A stretch of 64,000 bases of DNA from Eledone cirrhosa (Eukaryota > Mollusca > Cephalopoda > Octopoda > Eledonidae): assembly GCA_964016885.1 (NCBI GenBank), contig OZ024741.1, forward strand, positions 412,477,249-412,541,248, written 5' to 3'. The notes under the pieces are model-generated. The model saw only the letters and a list, made by a program, of their open reading frames with translations, was not told the origin of the DNA and made no database searches. Of the stretch, positions 35,718 to 46,764 are shown piece after piece. The first letter of the stretch is position 1. Each line of letters begins with the position of its first letter. The translations under genes were made by a program, and so were the position numbers.

Positions 35718-35769
35718 TGTCTTTGTATTGTCCCCTACATGTCGGCCCTTGTGGCTAATAAATGAAATC
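35718..35769 (+). mobile_element. C 3'-end stub (about 52 bp)
   Basis: TATTGTCCCCTACATGTCGG then AATAAATGAAATC, matching the C1 terminus (27,417-27,467), followed by (ATT)n. Confidence 0.75.
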
Positions 35770-35773
35770 ATTA

Positions 35774-35811
<38 letters not shown>

Positions 35812-35816
35812 GCTGC

Positions 35817-35889
<73 letters not shown>
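35770..35889. repeat. Compound microsatellite (ATT)n then (GTT)n
   Basis: The tract switches from ATT to GTT through a GCTGCT step at 35,812-35,817. About 24 GTT units follow. It is the tail region of a C stub. Confidence 0.95.
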
Positions 35890-37323
35890 AACGATGCTTC
35901 TTTTACTTTTGGTTTTCCTATATTTACTTACGGAATATATTTCAACTGTCAACTGAAATTCAGGAAAACAAACACAGTTATAATTGTCCTTTCGATATTT
36001 CATATTTAAGATGACTTTTGTCCCAAACTTGGTTGTCCGTTTCTTTAATATTCCTTGTAAATATCATAGTTTCTCTTCCTCCAGTCTGTCTTACTTCTAT
36101 GAAATGAAAGACTGAAAAAAGATGCAATAAAATTATCATTTCTTTCATACGTTCTTTGATATAGTATTATATAATACACATATTACTGTTGTTGTTATGT
36201 AATATAGTATAATATAATACACATGTTATTGTGAGTATTATGTAATATATAAATATTATTCATTTTTAAACAAGGTTTTGCTTTATTTATGAAATATTGA
36301 GGAAATTGGGAATTTGAAAACGTGTTTTGTTTTTGCGGGAAAGTAACCCAAAATCAGATAACTATAAGTTGGGTATTGTATGGCTGCTCATCATGGACCC
36401 TTACTCCCATAATCGGAAAGAAGATTGGATGGAGCCTATACTCTCATGCCGAGAGTGGCTTTTAGTGTCACTTGAATGAGCGACAATATGGGAACATTCG
36501 ACCTCTATCAGACATTATCAAAGAGTGAGATTTGCCGGGCATCGATGGAGAAGAAATTGTTAGTGAAGTTCTTTTGTGGGTGCCAATGCTAGCAGATTTG
36601 TGACGACATAAACTGCAATCCTTCTCACTTACCAAATATGAATAATAATAATTGAATTGTATGGTGGCAAAAGGTCAATGGAATCCATGCAAACAGGGCG
36701 AACTATTGATAGGTCGAGTTAAGTAACACTAGAGAAGGATAGAAGTGGACAGAAATGTGTCTGACCATTTTCTTCCGTCTGCATTTGTGCTTTACGCGAA
36801 CTATTCAATTATTATTTATAGTTATTTGCAATGTGGCGGCTCTCCGCCAAAGAAGGCAAAACACATTTTCAAATTATTCATGTTATATTAATGACACGAC
36901 TATGTTCCAGTTTTAGCCAAAGTTATTAGAGATTCGTATTATATGACATGATATTCTGTGACATGGGTTCAACTCCCACCGAGGGAAACTTTGCCTCTTG
37001 TCCATTCGGGGTCAATAAATAAAATAATAGTTCCTGGGTGGTGGATTGACTAAATTATCAAAAGGTCAGACGGAGTGTCTTTAAACTATGTATATATGGA
37101 TGTAAGGACACATAATTCCTGAACGGTTTGTAGGGTGCCATATTGACATACGGCGTTTCTTGGGCCATTTTAAAAATATGACGGAGCCCATCTCTTCTCC
37201 AGGTCTAAGAACAATAGATTTCTTCCAGAGATAGAGAGGGTGAGAGAGTAAGTGAGAAAGAAATATAGAGGAGGAATTGACCCTTCGTACTTGACTGGTG
37301 CTTCTTTTAAAAATCTAATTCAA
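35890..37323. other. Unclassified AT-rich DNA with LINE and SINE scraps
   Basis: No gene is recognisable. A short duplicated AT-rich block with ATAATACACAT lies at 36,165-36,255. The LINE-like segment near 36,470 is listed separately. At 36,960-37,040 a degenerate SINE piece (GTTCAACTCCCACCGAGG, then GGGTCAATAAATAAAATAATAG) is visible. The rest shows nothing I can name. Confidence 0.5.
36466..36600 (+). pseudogene. Degenerate LINE C-terminal scrap
   Basis: Three frames together recall a C-terminal block common in metazoan LINE proteins: a YGNIRPLSDIIKE piece, a VRFAGHRWRR piece and an EIVSEVLLWVP piece, in order and within 130 bp. Two frameshifts separate them. It is old and non-functional. 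Assignment to a clade is not possible. Confidence 0.45.
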
Positions 37324-37592
37324 AAGGATAAAAGCAAAGTTTATTTGGGATTTGAACTCAGAGGTCAAGGAGCCGGAACAAATACCACAAAGCTTTATAT
37401 CTAACGACGCCCAATTCACTATCTGGTAATAATGGTTTCTGATTTAGGCACGAGGCCAGCAATTTGAAGGGGAAAGAAAAGTCTATTAAATTGACCTCAG
37501 TGCATTACTGGTGCTATATTTCATCGATCCCGTAAGGATAAAAATTAACCTAGATGAGATTTGAATTCAGAACGTAAAGAACTAGAACAAAT
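37324..37592 (-). mobile_element. Two old SINE fragments
   Basis: In reverse orientation, 37,324-37,425 carries a GGATTTGAACTCAGAGG block (box B complement) and 37,443-37,592 carries GGCACGAGGCCAGCAATT, CCCGTAAGGATAAAA and GATTTGAATTCAGAACG. Both match the SINE body at 41,940-42,124, with more divergence. Confidence 0.6.
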
Positions 37593-37852
37593 ACATACAT
37601 ACATATGTGCATACATACATATATATGTGCATACATACATATATATGCATACATACATGCGTACATACGTATATACATACATATATACATTAATTCATAC
37701 ATACACACATATATGCATACATGCATACATATATACATGCATACATACATGCGTATATACATGCGTAGATACGTATATACATACATATATACATACATTC
37801 ATTCATACATAAATACATAATTAACTCATACATCATAAAACATACATACATG
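37593..37852. repeat. (CATA)n-type microsatellite region
   Basis: About 260 bp of imperfect CATACATA/CATATATG repeats. Peptides rich in Tyr, Ile and His read from it are artefacts. Confidence 0.9.
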
Positions 37853-38212
37853 CATGATGATGGCTGGCTCCTCGTTATCGAGTATGGCCATTGCACGTTA
37901 TACCATTATTAATAATTATTAATTAATTCTATCGTGCAATGCCTGTGCGTGAAGATATATTTTAAAGTGAGGAAAGACTGTGCACTGAGCTAATCCCACT
38001 CTCTGAGCGACAGTAGCTATAACCCGGAAGAGAAGAAAAGATTAACATCATCGGTAACTACTGAGCCGCAGATTTTATGTCGGAGTTATCCCAGTTTCCT
38101 GAGATGCCTTCTAGAAGAATGCCCGGACAAGGGCTAGGGGTCCTTCACTCCCAGTGGTTTAACTGCGCGATCGGGTATACAGTCTGATTATTTCTATGTC
38201 TCCGCACATGCA
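37853..38212. other. Unclassified unique-looking segment
   Basis: GC-balanced DNA (GATGGCTGGCTCCTCG … GATCGGGTATACAGTCTG) between two tetranucleotide tracts. No reading frame of note and no match to the other families here. It could be part of an unrecognised repeat. Confidence 0.35.
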
Positions 38213-38264
38213 TATATACATACATACATACATACATACATACATACATACATACATACATACA

Positions 38265-38293
<29 letters not shown>
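38213..38293. repeat. (CATA)n microsatellite at the D 5' break
   Basis: About 80 bp of nearly pure TACA/CATA repeats. Element D begins immediately after it. Confidence 0.95.
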
Positions 38294-38295
<2 letters not shown>

Positions 38296-40683
38296 GGGGT
38301 GAAAAGAGGAATTTCAACCAAGATGTAGTGTGGCTAAGAGTAATCCGAAAGAACTATTGCTCCTACACTACAACAAAAACATACGAAATAAGTGAGGGTA
38401 CCCTTGAAACTGTGATAGGAAAACTCCAAGATAAGAAAACACCAGGAAGAGACATGATTGTCGGCTACTGGTACAAAAAACTGATACTCTATCGGAGGTA
38501 TCTTACTGAGCTCTACCAACAAGTTCTTAAGGGAGATACACTTATACCAGAATGGTTGACATTAGCACAAACATTACTGGTCCCCAAGAACAAAGACACC
38601 CACTTGGCAAAATCTACCGACCCATTGCATGCCAGAACCTGATGTATAAGATGTATATAGCCTGCCTATTCCTCCAAGATCACTGTGAAAATAATAACAT
38701 CATCACAGATGAACAAGTAGCTGGAAACAAAGGGGTTTGGGGATGTGCTGAATAACTCCTAATCAAAACTGCGATGTCGGAGCTGCGACAACTCAGGAAG
38801 AATATGACTACAGTCTGGCTGGACTACAGGAAAGCTTTTGATTCTGTTCCCCACTCTTGGATGATAGAGACCCTCCAACTTGCTAAATCCCAGACATTAT
38901 TGTCAGAGCCATAGAGAGGCTGTCTTCTTCTTGGGCTACTATCCTAAGGTTAAAGTCAGAGAGGATGGCTCTATTTTCACTGATAAAATAAAATATTGCA
39001 GGGTTATATTTCAGGAGGACAGTCTCTCTGTGATATTATTCATCTTGTCATTAAACCCCTTGTCCTTTCTGCTCAAGAAATGTGAGGGATACATCATTGG
39101 CTCACAGGAGGACAGAAATACGAACATAACCCATAACTTCTTTGTGGACGATCTGAAACTCTATGCCAAGAACATGGATGGAATGAAAAAAAATCTTGAC
39201 CTGGTTACAAAGTTCTGAAAGGATATAGGAATGGAGTTTGGCCAAGATAAATGCTCATACATGACTGTAAAGCGGGGAAAAACAACAACCCAATCTAGCA
39301 ACATTGTCATCAATGGCCTAACTGTTTCATAGATATCTGATGAGGACTGCTACAGATACCTGGGGATAGATGAGAACGTATCCTATAATGGTATCTGTAA
39401 TAAAGAACGCGTAACCAAGGAATACTACACCCGATTAAGAAAGATCTGGTCATCGGAACTCTCTGCGCAAAACAAGACAGTGGCTCACAATCTGTTTGAT
39501 GTGCCTGTCCTAACACCAACGTTTGGAATACTCAATTGGACGATAGACGAAATCCGAGCAGTTGATGTTGGAACTCGAAAAATACTGAACAACACCGGAA
39601 ACTTCCACATCAACAATGACATAGACCGCCTTTACTTGAAACGTAAGCAGGGAGGCAGGGGCCTAACATCAGTCCAGACAACATTTGAATGTCGCATCAT
39701 ATCTCTCCTACAACATCTACGAACCTCGAAGCGTAGGAGCCCGTTTCTCGAGCAAGTCTATCTGCATGAAACAGATAAGATCATGAGAGTTGGGAAGGGA
39801 CTACTCGAGAGATATTCCCTGTGTGATAATCATAAACTCACACCCAGGGATGTCGCTCAGCAGTATCGCAGTGAATCCATGGATGAAAAACTGCATGCCT
39901 ATCAGCAAAAAATCATGCATGGATATGTTGCCAGGAAGCTCCAGAGTGAGAGTAATATAGATAAGGAAAGTAGTCTATATTGGACCAACAACCGCTATAT
40001 TGGCTCCCACTTTGAAGGATATGCTTTTGCAATCCAGGAACAGGAGATTAGCACAAAATACCTGATTCACAAAAGAGATAGGGATGCAGGCAAAAGACCT
40101 AGATGTGATAACAAGTGCAGACTCTGCAGAACTAACATCGAGGATATCACCCATATCATCAGCAGCTGTCCAAATATGTCATCGCGGTACTATTCACCTA
40201 TGAGGCATGATGTAGTGGCCAAAACACTGTACAATGCAGTTCGTAAAAAAGATAGCCCCGATAATAAACACATTAAAAGCTACAGCAATGTGGAAGACAT
40301 CCATGTACATAATATGAAAGAGTACTGGTGGAATGTTCCAGTAAAAACCCCAATAAAATGCAGGCATAACAAACCAGAAAGCATGCACAGTAATGGAAAT
40401 TAGCTGCCCAGCAGATGCCAATATAATATCAGAGATTAATGAAAAGGAGAATATTTATGCAGAACTGATGAGAAATCTGCAGATACTCCACCCTGATTAC
40501 ACCTTCAGATTTATGCCTGTGATTATTGGGGCACTAGGATATGTTAGTAACTGCCTCAATACAAACCTTGAGAAGCTGGGCTCCACAGGAACAGAAAGAA
40601 CACAACTAGTTAGGAAATTACAAGTACAATCCATTAATGGAACAGTAAAAATATGTAAGACATTCCAAACATTTTGCATCTAA
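38296..40683 (+). mobile_element. D: RLE-type retrotransposon, 5'-truncated, in (CATA)n
   Basis: 2.4 kb plus-strand element that starts within the pre-RT region right after (CATA)n and ends near 40,683. ACAT-rich DNA follows (40,684-40,810). Its RT, knuckle and C-terminal block are distantly related to A and B. The end of the protein includes FRFMPVIIGALGYVS, equivalent to the [12 protein letters not shown] block of A. Confidence 0.75.
38296..40683 (+). pseudogene. D protein (RT-CCHC-RLE), multiply frameshifted
   Basis: Pieces: pre-RT segment with TPGRDMIVGYW (to 38,642); RT start (38,552-38,755); motif A VWLDYRKAFDSVPHSW (about 38,810-38,860); a variant FQEDSLS and FVDD catalytic box (38,880-39,218); a stop after VTKF at 39,216; thumb and knuckle CRLC...H....C (39,480-40,403); and, after a frame change near 40,395, the RLE C-terminal half (ISCPAD … VIIGALG). 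The RPD motif is degraded to KPE at the frame change. FQGD has become FQED. Inactive. Confidence 0.75.
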
Positions 40684-41060
40684 TAACTACATATACGCAT
40701 ATACAGATGCAAAGAATATACACATGCACACATACAACTCAAAACATCCACATCCACACATACAATAACATCCATATCTACACATGCATGCATGCATACA
40801 TACATACCTACCTAGTTGATGTGTAAATTCCAATGAGAGAGTCTTGTGTCTATGTTAGAAACCGACTCTCTCTATTGGTAAAACTTTGTGAAATTATAAA
40901 ACCAGAAGAACATACATACATACATACATACATACATACATACATACATACATACATACATAGAGTCTTGTGTCTATGTTAGAAACCGACCCTCTCTCTA
41001 TTATGAGAGACCAACGCTAGCCACGAAGGTGAACAAATATTGTCCCCTCAACCTGCCTTA
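40684..41060. repeat. ACAT-rich DNA with a ~40-bp direct repeat
   Basis: ACAT/CATC-rich stretch, then a block GAGTCTTGTGTCTATGTTAG at 40,837-40,875 repeated at 40,962-41,002, with (ACAT)n at 40,911-40,961 between. Each block is itself a short hairpin (AGAGAGTC…GACTCTCT). DNA from 41,060 to 41,440 holds a poly-G run (41,333-41,353) and nothing else I can name. Confidence 0.7.
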
Positions 41061-41434
41061 CAAGATACATACCAGACTTTATATAATCATGACCTTCAGA
41101 ATTATATATATGGTATGGCAACGACGGGGGTCAAGTTACAGTCGTTTCTATATAATGCATCCACAACGCCGAGAAAATAAAGGAACCTGTACATGACCAA
41201 ACTTGACCAGTTAGATAAAACAGCCAAATCTCCCTCAATTCACGCCCGACTATTTGAGGTTTACGAAATTATTAATATATAGAATGCATTCTACGTGAAC
41301 AGCGTAGTTTAGTGTTATTCACATGTCGATGACGGGGGTGGGGGGGGGGGGGTGTTTAGAACTGTGAGCCTTGTTCTAGTTATTCACACCAAATAGACCA
41401 TGATCTATAGTGAATTCTATATACTGAATAATAG

Positions 41435-41482
<48 letters not shown>

Positions 41483-41484
41483 TA

Positions 41485-41829
41485 AGGTTTGTTGGTTCAC
41501 CACTGGACAGAACTGGTCATTCCGTATGGTCAATCCTGGTGTAATATTGTGAAGAGTACTCAACGCAGTGCAGTTCACCCATCTTCGTTTGTGTAGTTGG
41601 TGGTGCGAATACGGAGGGCGGCTGGCTGTGAAGCTAGTTGGTCAGCCGGCTTCTCTGTCTCTGGTTTCTCGGACCCATGGTTTTTCGGACCCATGGCTTT
41701 TTACATATTCCTTTGTTATATTCCAATACCTGATGATATCACTGGATTCATATGGAACCCGGTCATTGAAATGATCATAGTATAATAAACCTTTCAAGGA
41801 TTTACACCAGTCCAGCCTCCTGTTACTTC

Positions 41830-41833
<4 letters not shown>
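41485..41833 (+). other. Possible solo LTR-like segment
   Basis: Lies between two (TA)n tracts. It begins TGTTGGTTCACC (41,490) and ends CTTCA (41,831) with an AATAAACC signal about 50 bp before the end, a layout seen in LTRs. A small internal duplication (CGGACCCATGG twice) is present. No target-site duplication is seen, so the call is weak. Confidence 0.25.
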
Positions 41834-41870
<37 letters not shown>

Positions 41871-41875
<5 letters not shown>

Positions 41876-42260
41876 AAATGTTCGCTCTACATGGCTGAAT
41901 ACAATAAATGTAATCTGAGTTTTTTCGAATATTAATAATTGTTTCTACTTTAGGCACAAGGCCAGCAATTAACCAGTGCATTACTGGTACTTTATTTTAT
42001 CTACCCCGTAAGGATGAAAGGCAAAGTCAACCTCGGCGGGATTTGAACTCAGATCGTAAAGGGACGTAACTATGCTGGAAAGCATGGCGTCCGACCCTCT
42101 ACCAATACTGCCAATCCACCGCCCTTCGAATATTAATAATAACATTCGATTCGTTTGCAATTATGCAAACAAGCCACAATTTTATAGCTATGTCAGTAGA
42201 ATAAACCCTTCATTCTTGCTCTTGTGTTGGCATATGAACAGAACTGCAGACACTAATGTT
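41871..42260 (+). repeat. Repeat copy 1, interrupted by a SINE
   Basis: Flanks of the SINE (41,871-41,939 and 42,125-42,240) match the uninterrupted copy at 42,527-42,680: both contain CTACATGGCTGAATACAATA, then TTCGAATAT, then TTTGCAATTATGCAAACAAG. Identity of the repeat is unknown. Confidence 0.75.
41940..42124 (-). mobile_element. tRNA-derived SINE with 16-bp target-site duplication
   Basis: Reverse-oriented, complete-looking copy. TTCGAATATTAATAAT occurs at 41,924-41,939 and 42,125-42,140, a direct duplication produced on insertion. Box B complement GGGATTTGAACTCAG is present. Confidence 0.85.
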
Positions 42261-42356
42261 TCTGGGTATTACCATTCATCAGTTTCAATTCACTGTTCAC
42301 CTGCCAAACTGTCAAAGTTAGTGAAATTATATGCTACTTTCAAAAATACACAGTGA

Positions 42357-42455
42357 CTGATCGGCCTGATTTGCATATTAGAAGACTGGCTGATCAATCA
42401 GATCTGCATATTAGCAGATCCACTGATCAGCCAGATTTGCATATCAGCAGACTGC
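42357..42455 (+). repeat. Three 33-bp units carrying an octamer-like motif
   Basis: Units start at 42,357, 42,390 and 42,423, each CTGATC… with ATTTGCAT (42,369-42,376 and 42,435-42,442) or ATCTGCAT (42,402-42,409). ATTTGCAT is the complement of the POU octamer ATGCAAAT. Binding is inferred only. Confidence 0.7.
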
Positions 42456-42526
42456 CTAGTCAGTTTCCTGTATATGAGCGATAAATGGCCGGTTTTGCCA
42501 AATTCAAATAAAAAAGAAAATTTTCG

Positions 42527-42680
42527 ATCTACATGGCTGAATACAATAAATGTAATGTGAGTTTTTCGAATATCAATAATAACATTCGCTTCGTTTGCAA
42601 TTATGCAAACAAGCCTCAATTTTATAGCCATGTCAGTAGAATGAACTCTTCATTCTTGCTCTTGTGTTGGCATGTGAACC
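42527..42680 (+). repeat. Repeat copy 2, uninterrupted
   Basis: Second copy of the repeat at 41,871-42,260 without the SINE. It represents the empty site. Confidence 0.75.
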
Positions 42681-42816
<136 letters not shown>

Positions 42817-42873
42817 GATAAATCTACCAAAAGTTTACGGTAGTGTCCAATCCGTATGAAGAACTCAATGTAA

Positions 42874-44739
42874 TCCGGATATCATGAAAAGAAGAGATGC
42901 ATTCAAAAAATAATTTTAGATAGAGTCATCCCACAAATAAGAAAACATGTTAATTTACCACTCTGGGAAAACACATCCCAGGTAATTAACTGGTTTAATA
43001 ATATTAGATATAAATCATCTGCTTCATTTCTACAATTTGATATAGATAATTACTATTCTTCTATATCGCCTATACTCCTGAACAAAGCCTTGATATTTGC
43101 TAAAAATAGATCTAACTTAACTTTGGATGACATTAATATTATTACACATGCTAGACTAACACTAATTGAATTTCAGAATGAATACTGGACCAGAAACACA
43201 TATAGTAATCTATTTGATATTACTATGGGCTCAAGCGATTCTGCCCAAATTACTGATCTTGTGGGCCTCTTTCTTCTTTTTAACTTAAATACTTCCTTTC
43301 CCCACCTTAAAGGTGGTTTATATCGTGACGACTGTCTTCTTCTTTCCAATAACCTTAGCCTCTCAGAGATAGAAAAAAACAAAAAGCTTATTAGAACTTT
43401 CCTTAAAGACTATTATAGTCTAGATATTACATTTGAAAACACAAGTAAAGTAGTTAATTTCCTAGATATAACATTAGACTTAGCTACGGGTATCTACCAA
43501 CCTTACCATAAACCCAACCAAAATTTACACTACATACACTCACAATCTAATCACCCTAAATCTATCCTTAAAAACCTTGCATATAATATATCACTTAGAA
43601 TTTCTAACCTTTCGTCTAACCAAGATGTATTTGATAAAAATGCGACCTTTTATAACGAAGCTCTAGCTAGAAGTGGCCACAAAAATAGATTGGAATATAT
43701 ACCTTCTACCAATAACACTACAAACATACAACCTAATATTACCAACAAACACCAAATGAAACGTACACACCTAAATGCCACTCACACTATACCCCAAAAT
43801 ACCAACATAAAACCAAATTTCTCTAACTCCTCTAAATGACAATATAGTAACTCTCAAAAAACTACTCATCCTACAACTCTAATAAATGTTAATAATAAAA
43901 CTCCTAATAAACAAGCTAAAACACCTAAATCAATAAATCTAACTAAAAATGTGTGTGGAGAGGTCATTAACAATAATTCTCCTAGTAAACATCAGGATGC
44001 ATCCTATAAAAACAATAAACAACATAGAAACCGTAGTAGACGAGTTACTTGGTATAATACTCCATTTAATTTACAAGTTAAGGATAATATACCTAAAAAA
44101 TTCTTTAATATCCTAGAGAAAAACTTCCCGCCAAACCACAAATACCATCAAATCTTAAATAGATCAACAGTTAAATTCTCATACTCAACAACCAAAAACA
44201 TAAAACAAAATATAAGTGCCTATAATGCATATAAATGTAAAAAAACCATAAGTATACCACCAGTACATCAAACTAGCCATAATATCTCCTCAAATACAGG
44301 ATTAACGAAAAGTTGTAACTGTAGAAACAAGGCAAACTGCCCATTAAAAGGAAATTGCCTTGTTAATAACATAGTATATAAATGTAAAGTTAACACTAAG
44401 GACTCTATTTGTTCATATATAGGAGCTACTTCTAACAATTTTAAGGTAAGATTTAATACCCACAAACATAGTTTTAAAAATGCCGCACTAGCTAATACAA
44501 CATCTCTAGCAGAAAAAATTAATAGTTATAGAAAGAGGAATATAGAATATGACATGACCTGGAGTGTGCTCAAAAGAGCCACCCCTTATCAAAATAGTAG
44601 AAATGAATGTAGATTGTGTTCCCAAGAACTTTTCGAAATAATGAAATCTAAGGATATCCTATTAAATAAGCGGCAGGAATTAATAATATCGTGTAATCAT
44701 AAACTGAGAAAAACATTTAAATATTATAAACCTAATTAA
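42874..44739 (+). pseudogene. Penelope-like RT with GIY-YIG endonuclease, one nonsense codon
   Basis: One frame of ~620 codons. It is open from 42,874 except for TGA at 43,837-43,839. RT: FDIDNYYSSIS (motif A, about 43,040), GLYRDDCLLL (catalytic YRDD, about 43,320), VVNFLDITLDL, and KPNQNLHYIHSQSNHPKS with the following Leu-rich thumb. Second part: Cys-rich linker CNCRNKANCPLKGNC (about 44,310-44,360), then GIY-YIG nuclease with SYIGATSNNFKVRFNTH (about 44,415-44,465) and the NKRQELIISCNH end. The family pairs this RT with the GIY-YIG nuclease. The lost N-terminus and the stop make it inactive. Confidence 0.85.
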
Positions 44740-45535
44740 TATACATTTTAGAAATTAATATATAAATTAATTTTAATGTAGTTAACCTATAATTTTAATT
44801 TAGTTAACCCATAATTAAAATTCTACTACAGATGAAATACAAAATATCGTGTAATCATAAACTGAGAAAAACATTTAGATATAATAAACCTAATTAATAT
44901 ACACTTTAGAAATTAATATATAGATTAATTTTAATTTAGTTAACCTATTATTAAAATTCTACTACAGATGAAATACAACAAAATATCGTGTAATCATAAA
45001 CGGAGAAAAATTTTAAATATTATAAACCTAATTAATATACAATTTAGAAATTAATATATAGATTAATTTTAATTTCGTTAACCTATAATTAAAATTCTAC
45101 TACAGATAAAATACAAAATTCTGCTTTAAATATTATAAACCTAATTAACATACACTATAGAAATTAATATATAAACTATTTTTAATTTAGTTAACCTATA
45201 ATTAATATTCTACTACCGATGAACTACATAATTTGGCTTTCCCTCTTACAAATATCATTTCCTAAAACTGATACCATCAAGTAAACATATGTAATTATTT
45301 TTAATTTAGTTAAGCTATAATTAATATTCTACTACTGTTGAACTACATAATTCCGCTTTAAATATTATAAACCTAATTAGTATACACCTTAGAAATTAAT
45401 ATATAAACTATTTTTATTTTAGTTAACCTATAATTAATATTCTACTTATGTTGAACTACATAATTTGGCCTTCCTTCTTACAAATACCATTTCCTAAAAC
45501 TGATACCACTAAGTAAACACACATTAAGCCTTAAC
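44688..45535 (+). repeat. Tandem AT-rich repeats at the 3' end of the Penelope-like element
   Basis: Units of about 138-157 bp beginning ATATCGTGTAATCATAAAC start near 44,688, 44,845 and 44,983. Further degenerate units (CTTTAAATATTATAAACC…, CTACATAATTTGGC…) run to about 45,535. The first unit starts inside the last codons of the protein, so its opening part is coding. Confidence 0.8.
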
Positions 45536-45600
45536 TTCAGGTTATGACTCTATGTTCCTTGAAACTTTTATATTTACTATTTCCCACTAATAAATTTAAT

Positions 45601-46090
45601 CCCCCCCCCCCCCAATAATTATATGTATATGTAAGCGTGGATGTGTGTATATATATATAAGTGTCTATGTATGTATGGTTGTATGTATGAGAGTGTAAAA
45701 ATACATATGTTTATATATATATATATGTATGTGTAGATATATGTGTGTATGTGTATATATGTGTATATGTGTGTGACTGTGTATATGTGTGTGTATGTCT
45801 CTATATATATGTATGTCTGTGTGTGTGTGTGTGTGTGGTTGTGTATATATATATGTGTATGTGTGTATATATATATAGGTATATATATATATATGTATGG
45901 GTATATGTTTTACTTATTTTTATGCGTGTGCATGCAAACAGGTCAATATGCGTGAGTGTAAGTATGTGTGTGTGTGTATGTGTATGTACGTATCGAACGT
46001 ATGGATGTGTAAGTGTGCGTGTGTATATAAGCATGTATATTTTTGCGTTTCTTTTGTGAGACATGCGTGTCTGTGTATGTATGTACCCCC
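45601..46090. repeat. Poly-C and (GT/AT)n microsatellite region
   Basis: C14 run at 45,601-45,614 followed by about 450 bp of GTGTAT/TATATG repeats. No gene. Confidence 0.9.
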
Positions 46091-46764
46091 CTTTTTTTGT
46101 CTTCGTTTCTTTAGTTTTCTCTTTCTAAAATTTTTTCTTTCTAATTTTATTGTTATATTTTTATAAATATATCGAGATTGATACTTTCCTTTAATTATTA
46201 CACTCCCTTACCTCTTTTACTTCCGCATCTAGGTGTACGTGTGTGTAGGCGTGTTTATGCGCGCGCCTTCACATTCATATACTTATGATGTATCTATTCT
46301 GTCTGTAGATTACAGACATACAGATACATTTGCCCTAAATTTTAGATTTACACACACTTTTTCACTATACATATACATATGAGCATACACATATATGCAC
46401 ATCTGTGAGCGTATTTACATACATATACACACACCTAACTATATTTCTTGATAGATTTTTATATGTTTCAATCTCTATTTCATTTGTCTATTCAAAACCT
46501 GTTCCCTAACAGACCTATTGTATTGAATCTTTGTTCTTATCAATAAACAAGCATCATTATTTCTGAAGACAGCATATATATGTGAAGGTATGTATATTCA
46601 CTCTGATAGTTTGTATAATATTGTACATAGATCTATAGAATATGCATACCTATTCTAACACATATATGTCCTAGAAACGATCGTAAAATAATGAACTTTT
46701 TTTGTTTAATATAAGGAACTGTTTCTTTGTTTATTCATTATTTTTTTAATAATTTATATATATA
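46091..46764. other. Unclassified AT-rich DNA
   Basis: Pyrimidine-rich start, then mixed AT-rich DNA. A small hairpin with interrupted arms lies at 46,288-46,330 (ATGTATCT…AGATACAT outside, TGTCTGTA…TACAGACA inside). No coding region or known repeat is seen. Confidence 0.5.

Larger units (their letters stand above)
42874..45600 (+). mobile_element. Penelope-like element, 5'-truncated
   Basis: A Penelope-type RT and GIY-YIG endonuclease in one frame (42,874-44,739) are followed by about 850 bp of tandemly repeated AT-rich 3' DNA. The RT start is missing; homology begins around motif A. The upstream 42,813-42,873 is short and unassigned. The right boundary is put near the CCCACTAATAAATTTAAT and poly-C stretch (45,585-45,614) and is approximate. 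Confidence 0.82.

Noticed and set aside
37561..37820. His/Tyr/Ile-rich frames on both strands
   Set aside because: CATA repeats translate this way in several frames.
38213..38293. Regular short repeats resembling an array
   Set aside because: Pure tetranucleotide microsatellite without unique spacers, so not a CRISPR array; the genome is eukaryotic.
41485..41833. Solo LTR
   Set aside because: TG start, CA end and AATAAA are present, but no target duplication, no second copy and no primer-binding site. Kept only as a weak feature.
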